Shown piece after piece: positions 48,609-57,545 of a stretch of 64,000 nt of DNA (position 1 is its first letter; each line of letters begins with the position of its first letter). The stretch is from NCBI RefSeq assembly GCF_018881835.1, contig NZ_JACVPO010000001.1:682001-746000 (forward strand), in the 5' to 3' direction. The notes under the pieces were generated by a model. That model had not been told where the DNA came from, ran no database searches, and saw nothing but the letters and a program-made list of their open reading frames with translations. Made by a program: the position numbers and the translations under genes. Source of the DNA: Polynucleobacter hallstattensis (GTDB taxonomy: Bacteria > Pseudomonadota > Gammaproteobacteria > Burkholderiales > Burkholderiaceae).

Positions 48609-50067
48609 AGCTCTTCACCTCAATCCTAATTATGCTGAAGCTTGGTCAAATAAAGGAGTTTCCCTAAAGCAGCTTGAGCGTTATGACGAGGCTATAGCTC
48701 ATTATGAAAAAGCGTTAATTCTTAAATCTGATATTGATTGGGTATACGGCGACTTGCTTCATACAAAAATGAAAATATGTAGCTGGCTAGGTTTTGCTGA
48801 TTCCTTGGATCATATTTCCAAACAGGTGGTGGCAAATAAAAAGATTGCGCAACCTTTTTCGCTGCTTGCATTAAATGATGATATTTTTTTGCACAAAAAA
48901 TCTTCCAAAATTTATGCTCAAGATAAATATCCACTCAATCCTGCGTTGGGACTTATTCGTAAGCATGCTGTAAAAGAAAAAATTCGTATTGGCTATTTTT
49001 CAGCTGACTTTAAAAATCATCCTGTTGCCTTTCTCATTGCCGAACTTTTTGAGATTCACGACAGAAATCAGTTTGAGATATACGCATTCTCCCTGAAAAA
49101 TGCTAACGATGAAATGCGGGAGCGTCTTGTTGCTTCATTCGACCATTTTATTGACGCGGAGTTCATGTCTGATATCGAAGTTGCCCAGTCATCTCGGGCC
49201 CATTCTATTGATATAGCAGTTGATTTAACGGGTTTTACTCAAGACTCGAGAACAGGGATTTTTGCGCATAGAGCTGCCCCAATTCAGGTGAACTATCTTG
49301 GCTATCCAGGAACCATGGGCGCTGACTATATTGATTACATTCTTGCTGATAAAACTTTAATCCCAACCCAGTCTCAGGAGTTTTTCTCTGAAAAAGTAAT
49401 CTATTTGCCCAATAGCTATCAGGTCAATGATAGAAAGCGTTTAATCTCAGAGAAGCAATTTACAAGGCAAGAATTAGGTCTGCCTGAAAATGGATTTGTT
49501 TTTTGTTGTTTTAACAATAATTTTAAAATTCTTCCCGCTACTTTTGCAGGTTGGATGCGAATACTAAAAGCAGTCGATGATAGCGTCATCTGGCTTTTTG
49601 AGGACAATCCTTGGGCGGTTGAAAATCTCAAAAAAGAAGCCTTAAGCCATGGGATTGATACAAATAGACTTGTTTTTGCTGTGCGAATGCCACTTCCAGA
49701 ACATTTAGCTCGCCATCGTCAAGCGGATTTATTTCTTGATACATTTCCTTACAATGCCCACACCACCACTAGTGATGCCTTATGGTCTGGGTTACCAGTT
49801 CTGACTTTGATGGGAGAAACTTTTGCTAGTCGCGTAGCAGCCAGCCTATTAAATGCAATTGGTTTATCAGAACTTATTACCAACACTCAAGAAGAGTATG
49901 AGGTTATGGCAATTGATCTAGCCATGGATCGCAAGAAACTAGCAGATATTAAATTAAAGCTAAGTAACAATCGCTTGACCACCCCCTTATTCAATACCCC
50001 ACTCTTTTCTAGAAATCTTGAGGCTGCTTACATCAAAATGTATGAGGAATATCAGACAGATTTATAG
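48556..50067 (+). CDS. GT41 (OGT/SPINDLY-like) catalytic part of the split gene
   Basis: 504 aa from ATG 48556 (an ATG at 48535 is also in frame). Two TPR units, then the GT41 domain: IRIGYFSADFKNHPVAFL with the His equivalent to human OGT H498, GYPGTMGADYIDYIL, FCCFNNNFKILPATF with the Lys equivalent to OGT K842, and the TTSDALWSGLPVLTLMGE nucleotide-sugar region. The protein sequence from LNELKRYEE on is identical to the copy at 50189-52150. AAGG lies two bases before ATG 48556, so re-initiation after the upstream ORF is possible. Confidence 0.75.
   Translation: MFLNELKRYEEAIAHFDKALHLNPNYAEAWSNKGVSLKQLERYDEAIAHYEKALILKSDIDWVYGDLLHTKMKICSWLGFADSLDHISKQVVANKKIAQPFSLLALNDDIFLHKKSSKIYAQDKYPLNPALGLIRKHAVKEKIRIGYFSADFKNHPVAFLIAELFEIHDRNQFEIYAFSLKNANDEMRERLVASFDHFIDAEFMSDIEVAQSSRAHSIDIAVDLTGFTQDSRTGIFAHRAAPIQVNYLGYPGTMGADYIDYILADKTLIPTQSQEFFSEKVIYLPNSYQVNDRKRLISEKQFTRQELGLPENGFVFCCFNNNFKILPATFAGWMRILKAVDDSVIWLFEDNPWAVENLKKEALSHGIDTNRLVFAVRMPLPEHLARHRQADLFLDTFPYNAHTTTSDALWSGLPVLTLMGETFASRVAASLLNAIGLSELITNTQEEYEVMAIDLAMDRKKLADIKLKLSNNRLTTPLFNTPLFSRNLEAAYIKMYEEYQTDL
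48559..48563 (+). other. Five-T run carrying a one-base frameshift
   Basis: Upstream frame reads GTT TTT AAA CGA; the neighbouring copy needs TTA AAC GAG in its equivalent (there CTA AAC GAG). One T less restores a single frame. The last T is also the first base of the 1,569-base identity. Confidence 0.7.
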
Positions 50068-50131
50068 CAAGCCACTTTGCTAGCTTGCCTCTGATTTTCA
50101 ATTTTGATTACTGGAAATTGGTTGTAGGTTT
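48563..50131 (+). repeat. Near-identical tandem duplication, copy 1
   Basis: 1,569 bases matching 50646-52214 at a fixed offset of 2,083. The only difference I found is C at 48804 versus T at 50887, synonymous (Ser). The repeat includes the last two TPR units, the whole GT41 domain, the stop codon and 64 bases beyond it, with a weak hairpin GCAAGC/GCTTGC at 50067-50088. Confidence 0.95.
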
Positions 50132-50188
50132 AATACATATACTGATTTTTTATCCTCTTATAGAATTAAGTTCTGCTTTTAATAAATA

Positions 50189-52150
50189 ATGAATATGAGT
50201 CCACAATTTCAAGCAATGCTTCAACAGGCTATCCAAGCTTTTCAAAGTGGAAATTTTGATAGTGCCTCATTAATTCTAAAGAGAGTTATACAGGCCGACT
50301 CAAAGAATCTTCCAGCTTTACACATTCTTGGTTTAATAAGGGTGTCACAGGCCAACTATAGTGAAGCTGCTGATTTCCTAACAAGGGCCGCGCGGATTAA
50401 TCCCAATGACCCCTCGATTCAATATAACTTAGCGAAAGCACTTGCTGACTCTGGAAACGATAAAGGTGCCATTGCTCACCATAAAAAGGCAGTATCTCTA
50501 GACCCCAATAATTCAGAGGCTTGGCTTAGCTATGGAAATACTGCAACTAACTTGGGTCAATATGAAGACGCTCTTATTTGGTATGGAAATGCGCTACGTC
50601 TTAACCCTAATTATGTAGAAGCTTCATTAAATAAGGGTGCAACCCTAAACGAGCTCAAAAGATACGAAGAGGCTATTGCTCACTTCGATAAAGCTCTTCA
50701 CCTCAATCCTAATTATGCTGAAGCTTGGTCAAATAAAGGAGTTTCCCTAAAGCAGCTTGAGCGTTATGACGAGGCTATAGCTCATTATGAAAAAGCGTTA
50801 ATTCTTAAATCTGATATTGATTGGGTATACGGCGACTTGCTTCATACAAAAATGAAAATATGTAGCTGGCTAGGTTTTGCTGATTCTTTGGATCATATTT
50901 CCAAACAGGTGGTGGCAAATAAAAAGATTGCGCAACCTTTTTCGCTGCTTGCATTAAATGATGATATTTTTTTGCACAAAAAATCTTCCAAAATTTATGC
51001 TCAAGATAAATATCCACTCAATCCTGCGTTGGGACTTATTCGTAAGCATGCTGTAAAAGAAAAAATTCGTATTGGCTATTTTTCAGCTGACTTTAAAAAT
51101 CATCCTGTTGCCTTTCTCATTGCCGAACTTTTTGAGATTCACGACAGAAATCAGTTTGAGATATACGCATTCTCCCTGAAAAATGCTAACGATGAAATGC
51201 GGGAGCGTCTTGTTGCTTCATTCGACCATTTTATTGACGCGGAGTTCATGTCTGATATCGAAGTTGCCCAGTCATCTCGGGCCCATTCTATTGATATAGC
51301 AGTTGATTTAACGGGTTTTACTCAAGACTCGAGAACAGGGATTTTTGCGCATAGAGCTGCCCCAATTCAGGTGAACTATCTTGGCTATCCAGGAACCATG
51401 GGCGCTGACTATATTGATTACATTCTTGCTGATAAAACTTTAATCCCAACCCAGTCTCAGGAGTTTTTCTCTGAAAAAGTAATCTATTTGCCCAATAGCT
51501 ATCAGGTCAATGATAGAAAGCGTTTAATCTCAGAGAAGCAATTTACAAGGCAAGAATTAGGTCTGCCTGAAAATGGATTTGTTTTTTGTTGTTTTAACAA
51601 TAATTTTAAAATTCTTCCCGCTACTTTTGCAGGTTGGATGCGAATACTAAAAGCAGTCGATGATAGCGTCATCTGGCTTTTTGAGGACAATCCTTGGGCG
51701 GTTGAAAATCTCAAAAAAGAAGCCTTAAGCCATGGGATTGATACAAATAGACTTGTTTTTGCTGTGCGAATGCCACTTCCAGAACATTTAGCTCGCCATC
51801 GTCAAGCGGATTTATTTCTTGATACATTTCCTTACAATGCCCACACCACCACTAGTGATGCCTTATGGTCTGGGTTACCAGTTCTGACTTTGATGGGAGA
51901 AACTTTTGCTAGTCGCGTAGCAGCCAGCCTATTAAATGCAATTGGTTTATCAGAACTTATTACCAACACTCAAGAAGAGTATGAGGTTATGGCAATTGAT
52001 CTAGCCATGGATCGCAAGAAACTAGCAGATATTAAATTAAAGCTAAGTAACAATCGCTTGACCACCCCCTTATTCAATACCCCACTCTTTTCTAGAAATC
52101 TTGAGGCTGCTTACATCAAAATGTATGAGGAATATCAGACAGATTTATAG
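50189..52150 (+). CDS. TPR-domain GT41 glycosyltransferase (OGT/SPINDLY-like)
   Basis: Intact 653 aa protein. Residues 1 to about 220 are TPR units (NPNDPSIQYNLAKALADSG, DPNNSEAWLSYGNTATNLG, NPNYVEASLNKGATLNELK); the rest is a GT41 O-linked GlcNAc-transferase-like domain with conserved H305 (SADFKNHPVAF) and K474 (NNNFKILPA), equivalent to the catalytic His and UDP-contacting Lys of human OGT. No signal peptide, so cytoplasmic. The target protein is unknown; mscL and porin neighbours give no hint. Its TPR half differs from the upstream copy while the catalytic half is identical. Confidence 0.88.
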   Translation: MNMSPQFQAMLQQAIQAFQSGNFDSASLILKRVIQADSKNLPALHILGLIRVSQANYSEAADFLTRAARINPNDPSIQYNLAKALADSGNDKGAIAHHKKAVSLDPNNSEAWLSYGNTATNLGQYEDALIWYGNALRLNPNYVEASLNKGATLNELKRYEEAIAHFDKALHLNPNYAEAWSNKGVSLKQLERYDEAIAHYEKALILKSDIDWVYGDLLHTKMKICSWLGFADSLDHISKQVVANKKIAQPFSLLALNDDIFLHKKSSKIYAQDKYPLNPALGLIRKHAVKEKIRIGYFSADFKNHPVAFLIAELFEIHDRNQFEIYAFSLKNANDEMRERLVASFDHFIDAEFMSDIEVAQSSRAHSIDIAVDLTGFTQDSRTGIFAHRAAPIQVNYLGYPGTMGADYIDYILADKTLIPTQSQEFFSEKVIYLPNSYQVNDRKRLISEKQFTRQELGLPENGFVFCCFNNNFKILPATFAGWMRILKAVDDSVIWLFEDNPWAVENLKKEALSHGIDTNRLVFAVRMPLPEHLARHRQADLFLDTFPYNAHTTTSDALWSGLPVLTLMGETFASRVAASLLNAIGLSELITNTQEEYEVMAIDLAMDRKKLADIKLKLSNNRLTTPLFNTPLFSRNLEAAYIKMYEEYQTDL

Positions 52151-52214
52151 CAAGCCACTTTGCTAGCTTGCCTCTGATTTTCAATTTTGATTACTGGAAA
52201 TTGGTTGTAGGTTT
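50646..52214 (+). repeat. Near-identical tandem duplication, copy 2
   Basis: Second copy of the 1,569-base segment at 48563-50131, in the same orientation. Upstream of it the two loci are related only at protein level, and downstream sequences are unrelated. Confidence 0.95.
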
Positions 52215-52233
52215 CTTAACCAATCCTTAGCCA

Positions 52234-52265
52234 AGAAAAAACCCACTATGTCACCATAGTGGGTT
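52234..52265 (-). terminator. Rho-independent terminator of the porin gene
   Basis: Perfect 11-base stem AACCCACTATG / CATAGTGGGTT with a four-base loop, followed on the minus strand by TTTTTCTT. It lies 47 bases past the porin stop and may also help end the plus-strand GT41 transcript. Confidence 0.9.
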
Positions 52266-52311
52266 GATTTAATGCCTTACTAATCATTAGCTAACTTGCG
52301 TTAGCCTCAAA

Positions 52312-53472
52312 TTAGAAAGTGTGACGTACGCCAACACCGTAGCTTGATGCGCCTTCAGATGAATTAACTGAAGAGCTTGATACTTGTGTTGAACCGTAAA
52401 TAGCATACAAGTTTGTACGCTTGCTTAGCAAGTAATTCGCGCCTAACTGGTAACCAGTAAAGTTTTGTGTTGCGCGGCTTGTGGTTGTCAATACGTTTGC
52501 AGCAGCTGCATCGTAACGACCTGTACCGCCTGATGCCCACGCTTCGATTGTTGGAGTAATGAAGCTACGTACACCAATCTGCTGAGCAGTTCTTTGGAGG
52601 TAGATATTTGAGTTCAGGTTAGACACATACTTTGCATTAACGTACTGTGCATAAGCCTTCAAAATCCCGAAATCATATGTTGCTGCGTAGTACTGTTGAG
52701 TCTGAGCAAGAGATGTACCAAATGGATTCACTACTGTACCAGCAGTAGCTGTTACTGGCAGGGCTGCAGCAGTTTCTACACCAGCGACAAATGTACGATT
52801 TTTTGAAGTTTGATATGCAGCATCAACGTTCAACTTGCTCCAAACGTAATTAATACCGAGGCCTGCAGCTTCGTTATTGGCTACAGTTGTTGAAGTTGAA
52901 TCTGACATGTTGTTTGAGTAGATAGCGTTAGCTTGGAAACCAGCAAAACGATCTGTTTGTAATGTCAATGCATTGCTGTAACGAACTGTATATGCAGTAG
53001 TAGTCTGGGAAGATCCTGTTCCAGAGCTTACTGAGTAAATTACGTTACCGTGCATGTTATTTGTTTGGCCTGGGTCTGTGCGACCAACTGCAAGGTGAAC
53101 TGGTGTGTACTGTGTACCAATTGCGCCTTGACCAATACCTTTTTTGCTCAAACCAACAAATGACTGACGGTTAAACAAGCCTTGATTAGTATTGCCTGAA
53201 AGTGATGCATCAGTAGGATAAAGCTGGAATTCAGCAGTAAAGAAGGCAGCTGTACCACCACCTAAATCTTCATTGCCTTTGAAGCCTAAACGGGAGCTAG
53301 ACTCTGAACCTGCACCAGAAAACGATGTTGTATTAGTTTTTGTTGATCCAGCACGTGATGTAGTGCCAGCAAAACCAACGTCCATAATTCCGTATACGGT
53401 TACTGATGACTGAGCTTGAGCTGCTGACGCAAACGCGCCGATTGCCGCAACTGCTAATAGCGATTTTTTCAT
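52312..53472 (-). CDS. Outer-membrane general porin (Burkholderiales type)
   Basis: Trimeric 16-strand beta-barrel for passive uptake. Seen: signal peptide MKKSLLAVAAIGAFASAAQA, mature start QSSVTVYGIMDVGFAG typical of this family, SSRLGFKGNEDLGGGTAAFFTAEFQ, many alternating beta strands, and the C-terminal GVGVRHTF ending in Phe needed for BAM assembly. 386 aa. The leader has GGAG before the ATG and a small CCCAAT/ATTGGG hairpin about 40 bases upstream. Confidence 0.95.
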   Translation of the reverse strand: MKKSLLAVAAIGAFASAAQAQSSVTVYGIMDVGFAGTTSRAGSTKTNTTSFSGAGSESSSRLGFKGNEDLGGGTAAFFTAEFQLYPTDASLSGNTNQGLFNRQSFVGLSKKGIGQGAIGTQYTPVHLAVGRTDPGQTNNMHGNVIYSVSSGTGSSQTTTAYTVRYSNALTLQTDRFAGFQANAIYSNNMSDSTSTTVANNEAAGLGINYVWSKLNVDAAYQTSKNRTFVAGVETAAALPVTATAGTVVNPFGTSLAQTQQYYAATYDFGILKAYAQYVNAKYVSNLNSNIYLQRTAQQIGVRSFITPTIEAWASGGTGRYDAAAANVLTTTSRATQNFTGYQLGANYLLSKRTNLYAIYGSTQVSSSSVNSSEGASSYGVGVRHTF

Positions 53473-53679
53473 TCTTTAAATCTCCATAAATTGAAAGTAA
53501 TGCCCAATAAAATTGGGACATATGAATTTTGCTTGTTTTGCCCTCCTAGGTTGGGGGTAAGGGCATTTAGAGGCTGTTTTTGCTTGTGGAAAGGTAGTTT
53601 TTTGGCTTTCTTCGTTGTATCAGGGCAACAAGGGCTTTGATTTCTGTCTTTTTAGGGCCTTAGATGCCAAAATTGTCAT

Positions 53680-55152
53680 ATGGCAAGCCGTGAATTCTTA
53701 AAAATCCTTCAATCTGCTCGATTAGGTGACGTATCCGCACAACAAAATTTAGCCTCTGCTTATTTAACAGGCGCTTTGAAGACTCCAATTCAGCCGGCTA
53801 ATGCCTTGATTTGGCTAGAGAAATCCTATCTATCCATTACAAATCAAGTAGCTAACAATTCCAGAGCTGAAGCCAATAAATTTCTTGAACTTGATACATT
53901 CTCCCCAGAAATGCTGGGAATGTTTAAGCAAATTTCCTTGGTTCCTCTGGGGCTCACCTTTAACTCACCAGCCTTTTCTTTTGGCTGGGAATCATTCTGG
54001 AAGCTAGCTAAGGCAAAAATTGATGTCAGCAATGCCGCGCAGTGGCAACTTGCAGAGCTACTGCTGGATCCCAGTAAAAAAGTGCTTCAAGGAGAGCTTT
54101 CTGAGTGGCTCTTAAAACAAGAAGGTAGTCTCGACCTCCCCGCTTTACAAAAAACTGCGAAAGAATTTCTTCTTCAACTAGCGGAATCAGAAACACCCTT
54201 CACCAATTTAGCTAAAGAGCTTTTGATTAAGCTCCAACCTAAAGATGAAGCGCTCTCCTCTCTTTGGAGCACTTGGCTATCTGAAAAGAATGAGGGCGCA
54301 CTAATGCAAGCTGCAGAACTTGGTCTAACGATTGCAAAACTCACTCTGGGCTTACGTCTTGCGCAATTCAATGAAGTTGATTCTAATGAAAAAAATTTGG
54401 GTGGGTCGAATGGCAAATCCAATGCTTCTCTCAAAAAGGCTGCGCAATGGTTAGAACTTGCTGCAAAAGATGGGGATCGTGATGCCTGGTTTGCTTTGGG
54501 TGAAATCTATCGTCGTCCGCAGTTCTCTGGATATAACGCCAGTGAAAGTGATCGGTGTTTTGATCTTGCGGCTGATTTAGGTCACCCGTTAGCTCAATTC
54601 AGAAGAGGCGCAAACCTCTGGCGCAAACGCGAAAAAGTAGAAGAGAAAGTTCGCGGACTTCAAGCTTCCTATTGGATTTGGCAAGCTCACCAACAAGGCG
54701 TACCCGAAGCAAAGGATTTACTTAGCAAAGTTCTGGAGAATGTTTCTAGCCCCAATAAAAATGATTGGCATCACTTAGCATTGCATGCAGAAAAAGCCTT
54801 AAGCCACCATGCAGAGCATCAATTGGGTGAGGAGTGGATCTTGCTATGCCATCGACTCATTGTGGCCAATCAATTTAACTTAAGTAAGGCAGAGTTACTA
54901 CTGTGTGAAGTTAGTCAACTCCAGCATGAACATTGTGTCGTTGTTGATATTCGCCATGAGTTACCAAAAATACTACCTAGATTAATTCAGATTGATACCA
55001 CTCAGCAGCGCCGCTCATTGCTAGCAGCAGGAAAAGTTTTTGCGAGCAGTAATACAGACTTGGAGGGGAATCTAAGACAAAGGCGTTATCGATTTGATCG
55101 GGTAACCGAATGGCTTACTAGCACCTTCGGACAAGATCAAGTCGTGGCTTGA
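53680..55152 (+). CDS. Sel1-like repeat protein
   Basis: 490 aa, helical, without signal peptide or membrane span. Sel1/TPR-like units are visible: ARLGDVSAQQNLASAYLTG (about residues 12-30), AAKDGDRDAWFALGEIYRRP, and AADLGHPLAQFRRGANLWRK. Such solenoids are protein-binding scaffolds; no enzyme domain is seen and the partner is unknown. The C-terminal region contains RHELPKILPRLIQ, which I do not recognise. It stands alone, divergent from the porin and overlapping the tatC 3' end by 16 bases. No clear ribosome site. Confidence 0.75.
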   Translation: MASREFLKILQSARLGDVSAQQNLASAYLTGALKTPIQPANALIWLEKSYLSITNQVANNSRAEANKFLELDTFSPEMLGMFKQISLVPLGLTFNSPAFSFGWESFWKLAKAKIDVSNAAQWQLAELLLDPSKKVLQGELSEWLLKQEGSLDLPALQKTAKEFLLQLAESETPFTNLAKELLIKLQPKDEALSSLWSTWLSEKNEGALMQAAELGLTIAKLTLGLRLAQFNEVDSNEKNLGGSNGKSNASLKKAAQWLELAAKDGDRDAWFALGEIYRRPQFSGYNASESDRCFDLAADLGHPLAQFRRGANLWRKREKVEEKVRGLQASYWIWQAHQQGVPEAKDLLSKVLENVSSPNKNDWHHLALHAEKALSHHAEHQLGEEWILLCHRLIVANQFNLSKAELLLCEVSQLQHEHCVVVDIRHELPKILPRLIQIDTTQQRRSLLAAGKVFASSNTDLEGNLRQRRYRFDRVTEWLTSTFGQDQVVA

Positions 55153-55934
55153 GTATCTGGCTTTGAACTTGCGTCAGCATCATCGTCTGACGGCTTTGGA
55201 ACGTAAAAACGCGCAATTAACAGTCCTAATTCATAAAGCAGAGTCATAGGAATTGCTAATAGCAATTGTGATAGAACATCGGGTGGCGTAACCACGGCAG
55301 AGATCACAAATGCACCAACGATCACATAAGGACGAATTTCTCTAAGCTTTTCTAGGGGAACCATGCCCATGCGCACTAAAACTACAACCACAACGGGTAC
55401 TTCAAAAGTAAGTCCAAAGGCTAGGAAGGTGTTCATCGCAAAACTGAGGTACTTATCAATATCAGTCGACATTTCAGCGCCAAGTGGTGCGTTATAACTA
55501 GCCATGAATTCAAACACGGTAGGAAATACTAAAAAGTAAGCGAACGCCATACCAAATATAAAGAGGCTGTAGCTACTCACAACTAAAGGCACGATGAGCT
55601 TGCGCTCATGTTGATATAAACCAGGCGCAATAAATGCCCATAGCTGATACATCACTACCGGCAAAGCAATCAAGAAAGCAACCAACATCGTGACCTTCAT
55701 CGGCACAAAGAATGATCCCGTGACATCCGTCACAATCATTTTTCCGCCTGAGGGCAATGAGTCCAATAGCGGCTGTGAAAATAAATGAAAAATATCGGGC
55801 GCCCAGTAAACCAAGCAGACGAACACCGCAATGATGGCTAACGCAGACTTAATAATGCGATCACGTAACTCAAATAAATGAGACAAGAAGGATTCTTGTA
55901 AGCCGGAATCTTCTGTTGGATTTTTGTCAGTCAT
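55137..55934 (-). CDS. tatC: Sec-independent translocase subunit TatC
   Basis: Six-span receptor of the twin-arginine export pathway. Seen: N-terminal SFLSHLFELRDRIIKS, FFVPMKVTMLVAFLIALPVVMYQLWAF by segments (conserved P and YQLW), LIVPLVVSSYSLFIFGMAFAYF, and FEVPVVVVVLVRMGMV with REIRPYVIVGAFVISAVVTPPD. 265 aa. Last gene of hinT-tatA-tatB-tatC; the 3' end overlaps the Sel1 gene tail to tail. Confidence 0.96.
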   Translation of the reverse strand: MTDKNPTEDSGLQESFLSHLFELRDRIIKSALAIIAVFVCLVYWAPDIFHLFSQPLLDSLPSGGKMIVTDVTGSFFVPMKVTMLVAFLIALPVVMYQLWAFIAPGLYQHERKLIVPLVVSSYSLFIFGMAFAYFLVFPTVFEFMASYNAPLGAEMSTDIDKYLSFAMNTFLAFGLTFEVPVVVVVLVRMGMVPLEKLREIRPYVIVGAFVISAVVTPPDVLSQLLLAIPMTLLYELGLLIARFYVPKPSDDDADASSKPDTQATT

Positions 55935-55975
55935 GCGCGGATATTTATATTCTTGTAATTTTTATTATTTATTGC

Positions 55976-56452
55976 TTACTTATTGGCGCTATGGTGAAAA
56001 CGCTTCATACGAGCAGCACCAGACTGAACTCTTGTGCGCATTCCAGTGGAATGCTTAAACCAAACCGGTCTAGCTGCGCGTCTCACACCCCAACTCTTGC
56101 GCCCTTGACGGATTGACTTGCTAAGGACTTCTTTTTCATCAAGAGGAGCTCTGGTGAAATTATTTTCAAAGATGTCGGCCTGATCGCTTAGATTGGCGCC
56201 CGCCTCTTGAACGGTAGATTGAAGCGAGCTCTCAACATCTTTAAAGGCAGAGACACTTTCTTCACGGAGTTTCTTGAACTCCTCGACATCCATCTGTCGG
56301 CTAACCTCAGATTTGACATCCGCCATATAGCGTTGAGCACGTCCAAACAAATTACCCGCCATGCGGGCGATCTTAGGAAGACGCTCTGGGCCAACCACTA
56401 TCAATGCAACTACTGCAATGAGTGCAAGCTTTGAAACTCCGAGATCAATCAT
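55976..56452 (-). CDS. tatB: Sec-independent translocase subunit TatB
   Basis: Seen: MIDLGVSKLALIAVVALIVVGPERLP, i.e. a short N-tail, one span (about residues 7-21) and the Glu-containing hinge GPERLP, then an amphipathic helix (RMAGNLFGRAQRYMADVKSE) and an acidic coiled region. The C-terminus ends unusually basic (RRAARPVWFKHSTGMRTR). 158 aa, within the TatB range. Works with TatC in substrate binding. Confidence 0.94.
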   Translation of the reverse strand: MIDLGVSKLALIAVVALIVVGPERLPKIARMAGNLFGRAQRYMADVKSEVSRQMDVEEFKKLREESVSAFKDVESSLQSTVQEAGANLSDQADIFENNFTRAPLDEKEVLSKSIRQGRKSWGVRRAARPVWFKHSTGMRTRVQSGAARMKRFHHSANK

Positions 56453-56480
56453 TACAGCTGCGCATTATTTCTATCAACAA

Positions 56481-56723
56481 TTATTTATTGATGTCTTTTG
56501 CCTGAACATCCACAGTTTTCTCTGGTGATGCGGCAGCGGTCTGAATTTGTTCCTTGGCTTTATCGTGCGACTCTTCAGTTCCCTCAGGTGTTTTCATGCC
56601 GTCTTTGAAACCTTTAACAGCGCCACCTAAGTCAGTGCCGATATTGCGCAATTTTTTGGTACCAAATACCAACATCACGATTACCAAAACAATCAACCAA
56701 TGCCAAATGCTAAATGAACCCAT
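56481..56723 (-). CDS. tatA: Sec-independent translocase subunit TatA
   Basis: Pore-forming Tat component. Seen: [20 protein letters not shown] (N-terminal span), hinge [14 protein letters not shown] and amphipathic helix [10 protein letters not shown], then a polar tail. 80 aa. Sits between hinT and tatB on the minus strand, in the same run as the his genes; a known Betaproteobacteria arrangement. Confidence 0.95.
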   Translation of the reverse strand: MGSFSIWHWLIVLVIVMLVFGTKKLRNIGTDLGGAVKGFKDGMKTPEGTEESHDKAKEQIQTAAASPEKTVDVQAKDINK

Positions 56724-56739
56724 TTTTAATCTCCTCGGA

Positions 56740-57096
56740 CTATTTTTTCCAGGGGCGCGGACCGCCCATCACATGCAAATGCAAGTGATAAACCTCTTGC
56801 CCACCATCTGCACCATTGTTCACCACTAATCTAAAGCCGCCATCTTTTCCGGGACGGCAACCCTGTTCTTTGGCGAGACGCGGCGCTAATTCCATCATTC
56901 TACCTAGCAATGGCGCATCTGCCAGTTCTGCAGACTCCAACATGGGTATATGTTTTTTGGGAATTATTAAAAAATGGATGGGTGCGGCTGGGTTGATATC
57001 TTTAAAAGCATAGATTTCCTCATCTTCATAGACCTTTTGAGATGGGATTAATCCTTGAGAAATCTTACAAAATAGGCAATTAGGGTCATGTGACAT
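56740..57096 (-). CDS. hinT: HIT-family nucleotide hydrolase/transferase (HinT-like)
   Basis: Purine nucleoside phosphoramidase of the histidine-triad group. Seen: [19 protein letters not shown] at the N-terminus, [12 protein letters not shown], and the H-x-H-x-H triad in [15 protein letters not shown]. The ATG at 57096 has AAGGAG six bases upstream (118 aa); the TTG three bases earlier is unlikely. Follows hisE with no real gap, so it is in the his transcript. Confidence 0.94.
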   Translation of the reverse strand: MSHDPNCLFCKISQGLIPSQKVYEDEEIYAFKDINPAAPIHFLIIPKKHIPMLESAELADAPLLGRMMELAPRLAKEQGCRPGKDGGFRLVVNNGADGGQEVYHLHLHVMGGPRPWKK

Positions 57097-57099
57097 CAA

Positions 57100-57501
57100 T
57101 TACTCCTTATTAGCCGCTTTTCTGGCGGCTTTTTCTTCAATACCTGAAGTGCCCAAACGACGATTGAGCTCAGCTACAACATCCTCTGGACGCAAGCCAA
57201 ACTGGGAGAGTGCAATTAAGCAGTGGAACCAAAGGTCAGCCATCTCGCCTACCAAGAGCTTTTGCTGTACAGGGGCTAGATTGGAGTTACGTGCATCCTT
57301 AGCTGCCATCACCGCTTCTGTAGCCTCTTCACCAATTTTTTTCAAAATCCCATCATCACCCTTGGAAAAGAGCAAAGCGGTATAGGAAGTCTTAGGATCT
57401 GCCTCGCCAGCCTTGAACGCATCGCGTCGCTGATCCACCACATCGGCCAAATGAGCCAAAGCGGAATCTAAATTAGAAGGGTTTTGTGCTGGACTAGTCA
57501 T
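57100..57501 (-). CDS. hisE: Phosphoribosyl-ATP pyrophosphatase
   Basis: Second step of histidine synthesis. Seen: all-alpha MazG-like fold with [24 protein letters not shown] and [20 protein letters not shown], which carry the Glu/Asp metal ligands. 133 aa; separate from hisI, not fused as in enterobacteria. An Ala/Asp-rich N-terminus precedes the core. Confidence 0.95.
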   Translation of the reverse strand: MTSPAQNPSNLDSALAHLADVVDQRRDAFKAGEADPKTSYTALLFSKGDDGILKKIGEEATEAVMAAKDARNSNLAPVQQKLLVGEMADLWFHCLIALSQFGLRPEDVVAELNRRLGTSGIEEKAARKAANKE

Positions 57502-57545
57502 AAAGTGATTTTATGTCTTTTATTGCCGGAGAGACGCTAGGAGTC

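Noticed and set aside
47434..53472. Genomic island or phage insertion around the GT41 genes
   Set aside because: No integrase, transposase, tRNA border or terminal repeats; neighbours mscL and porin are ordinary chromosomal genes.
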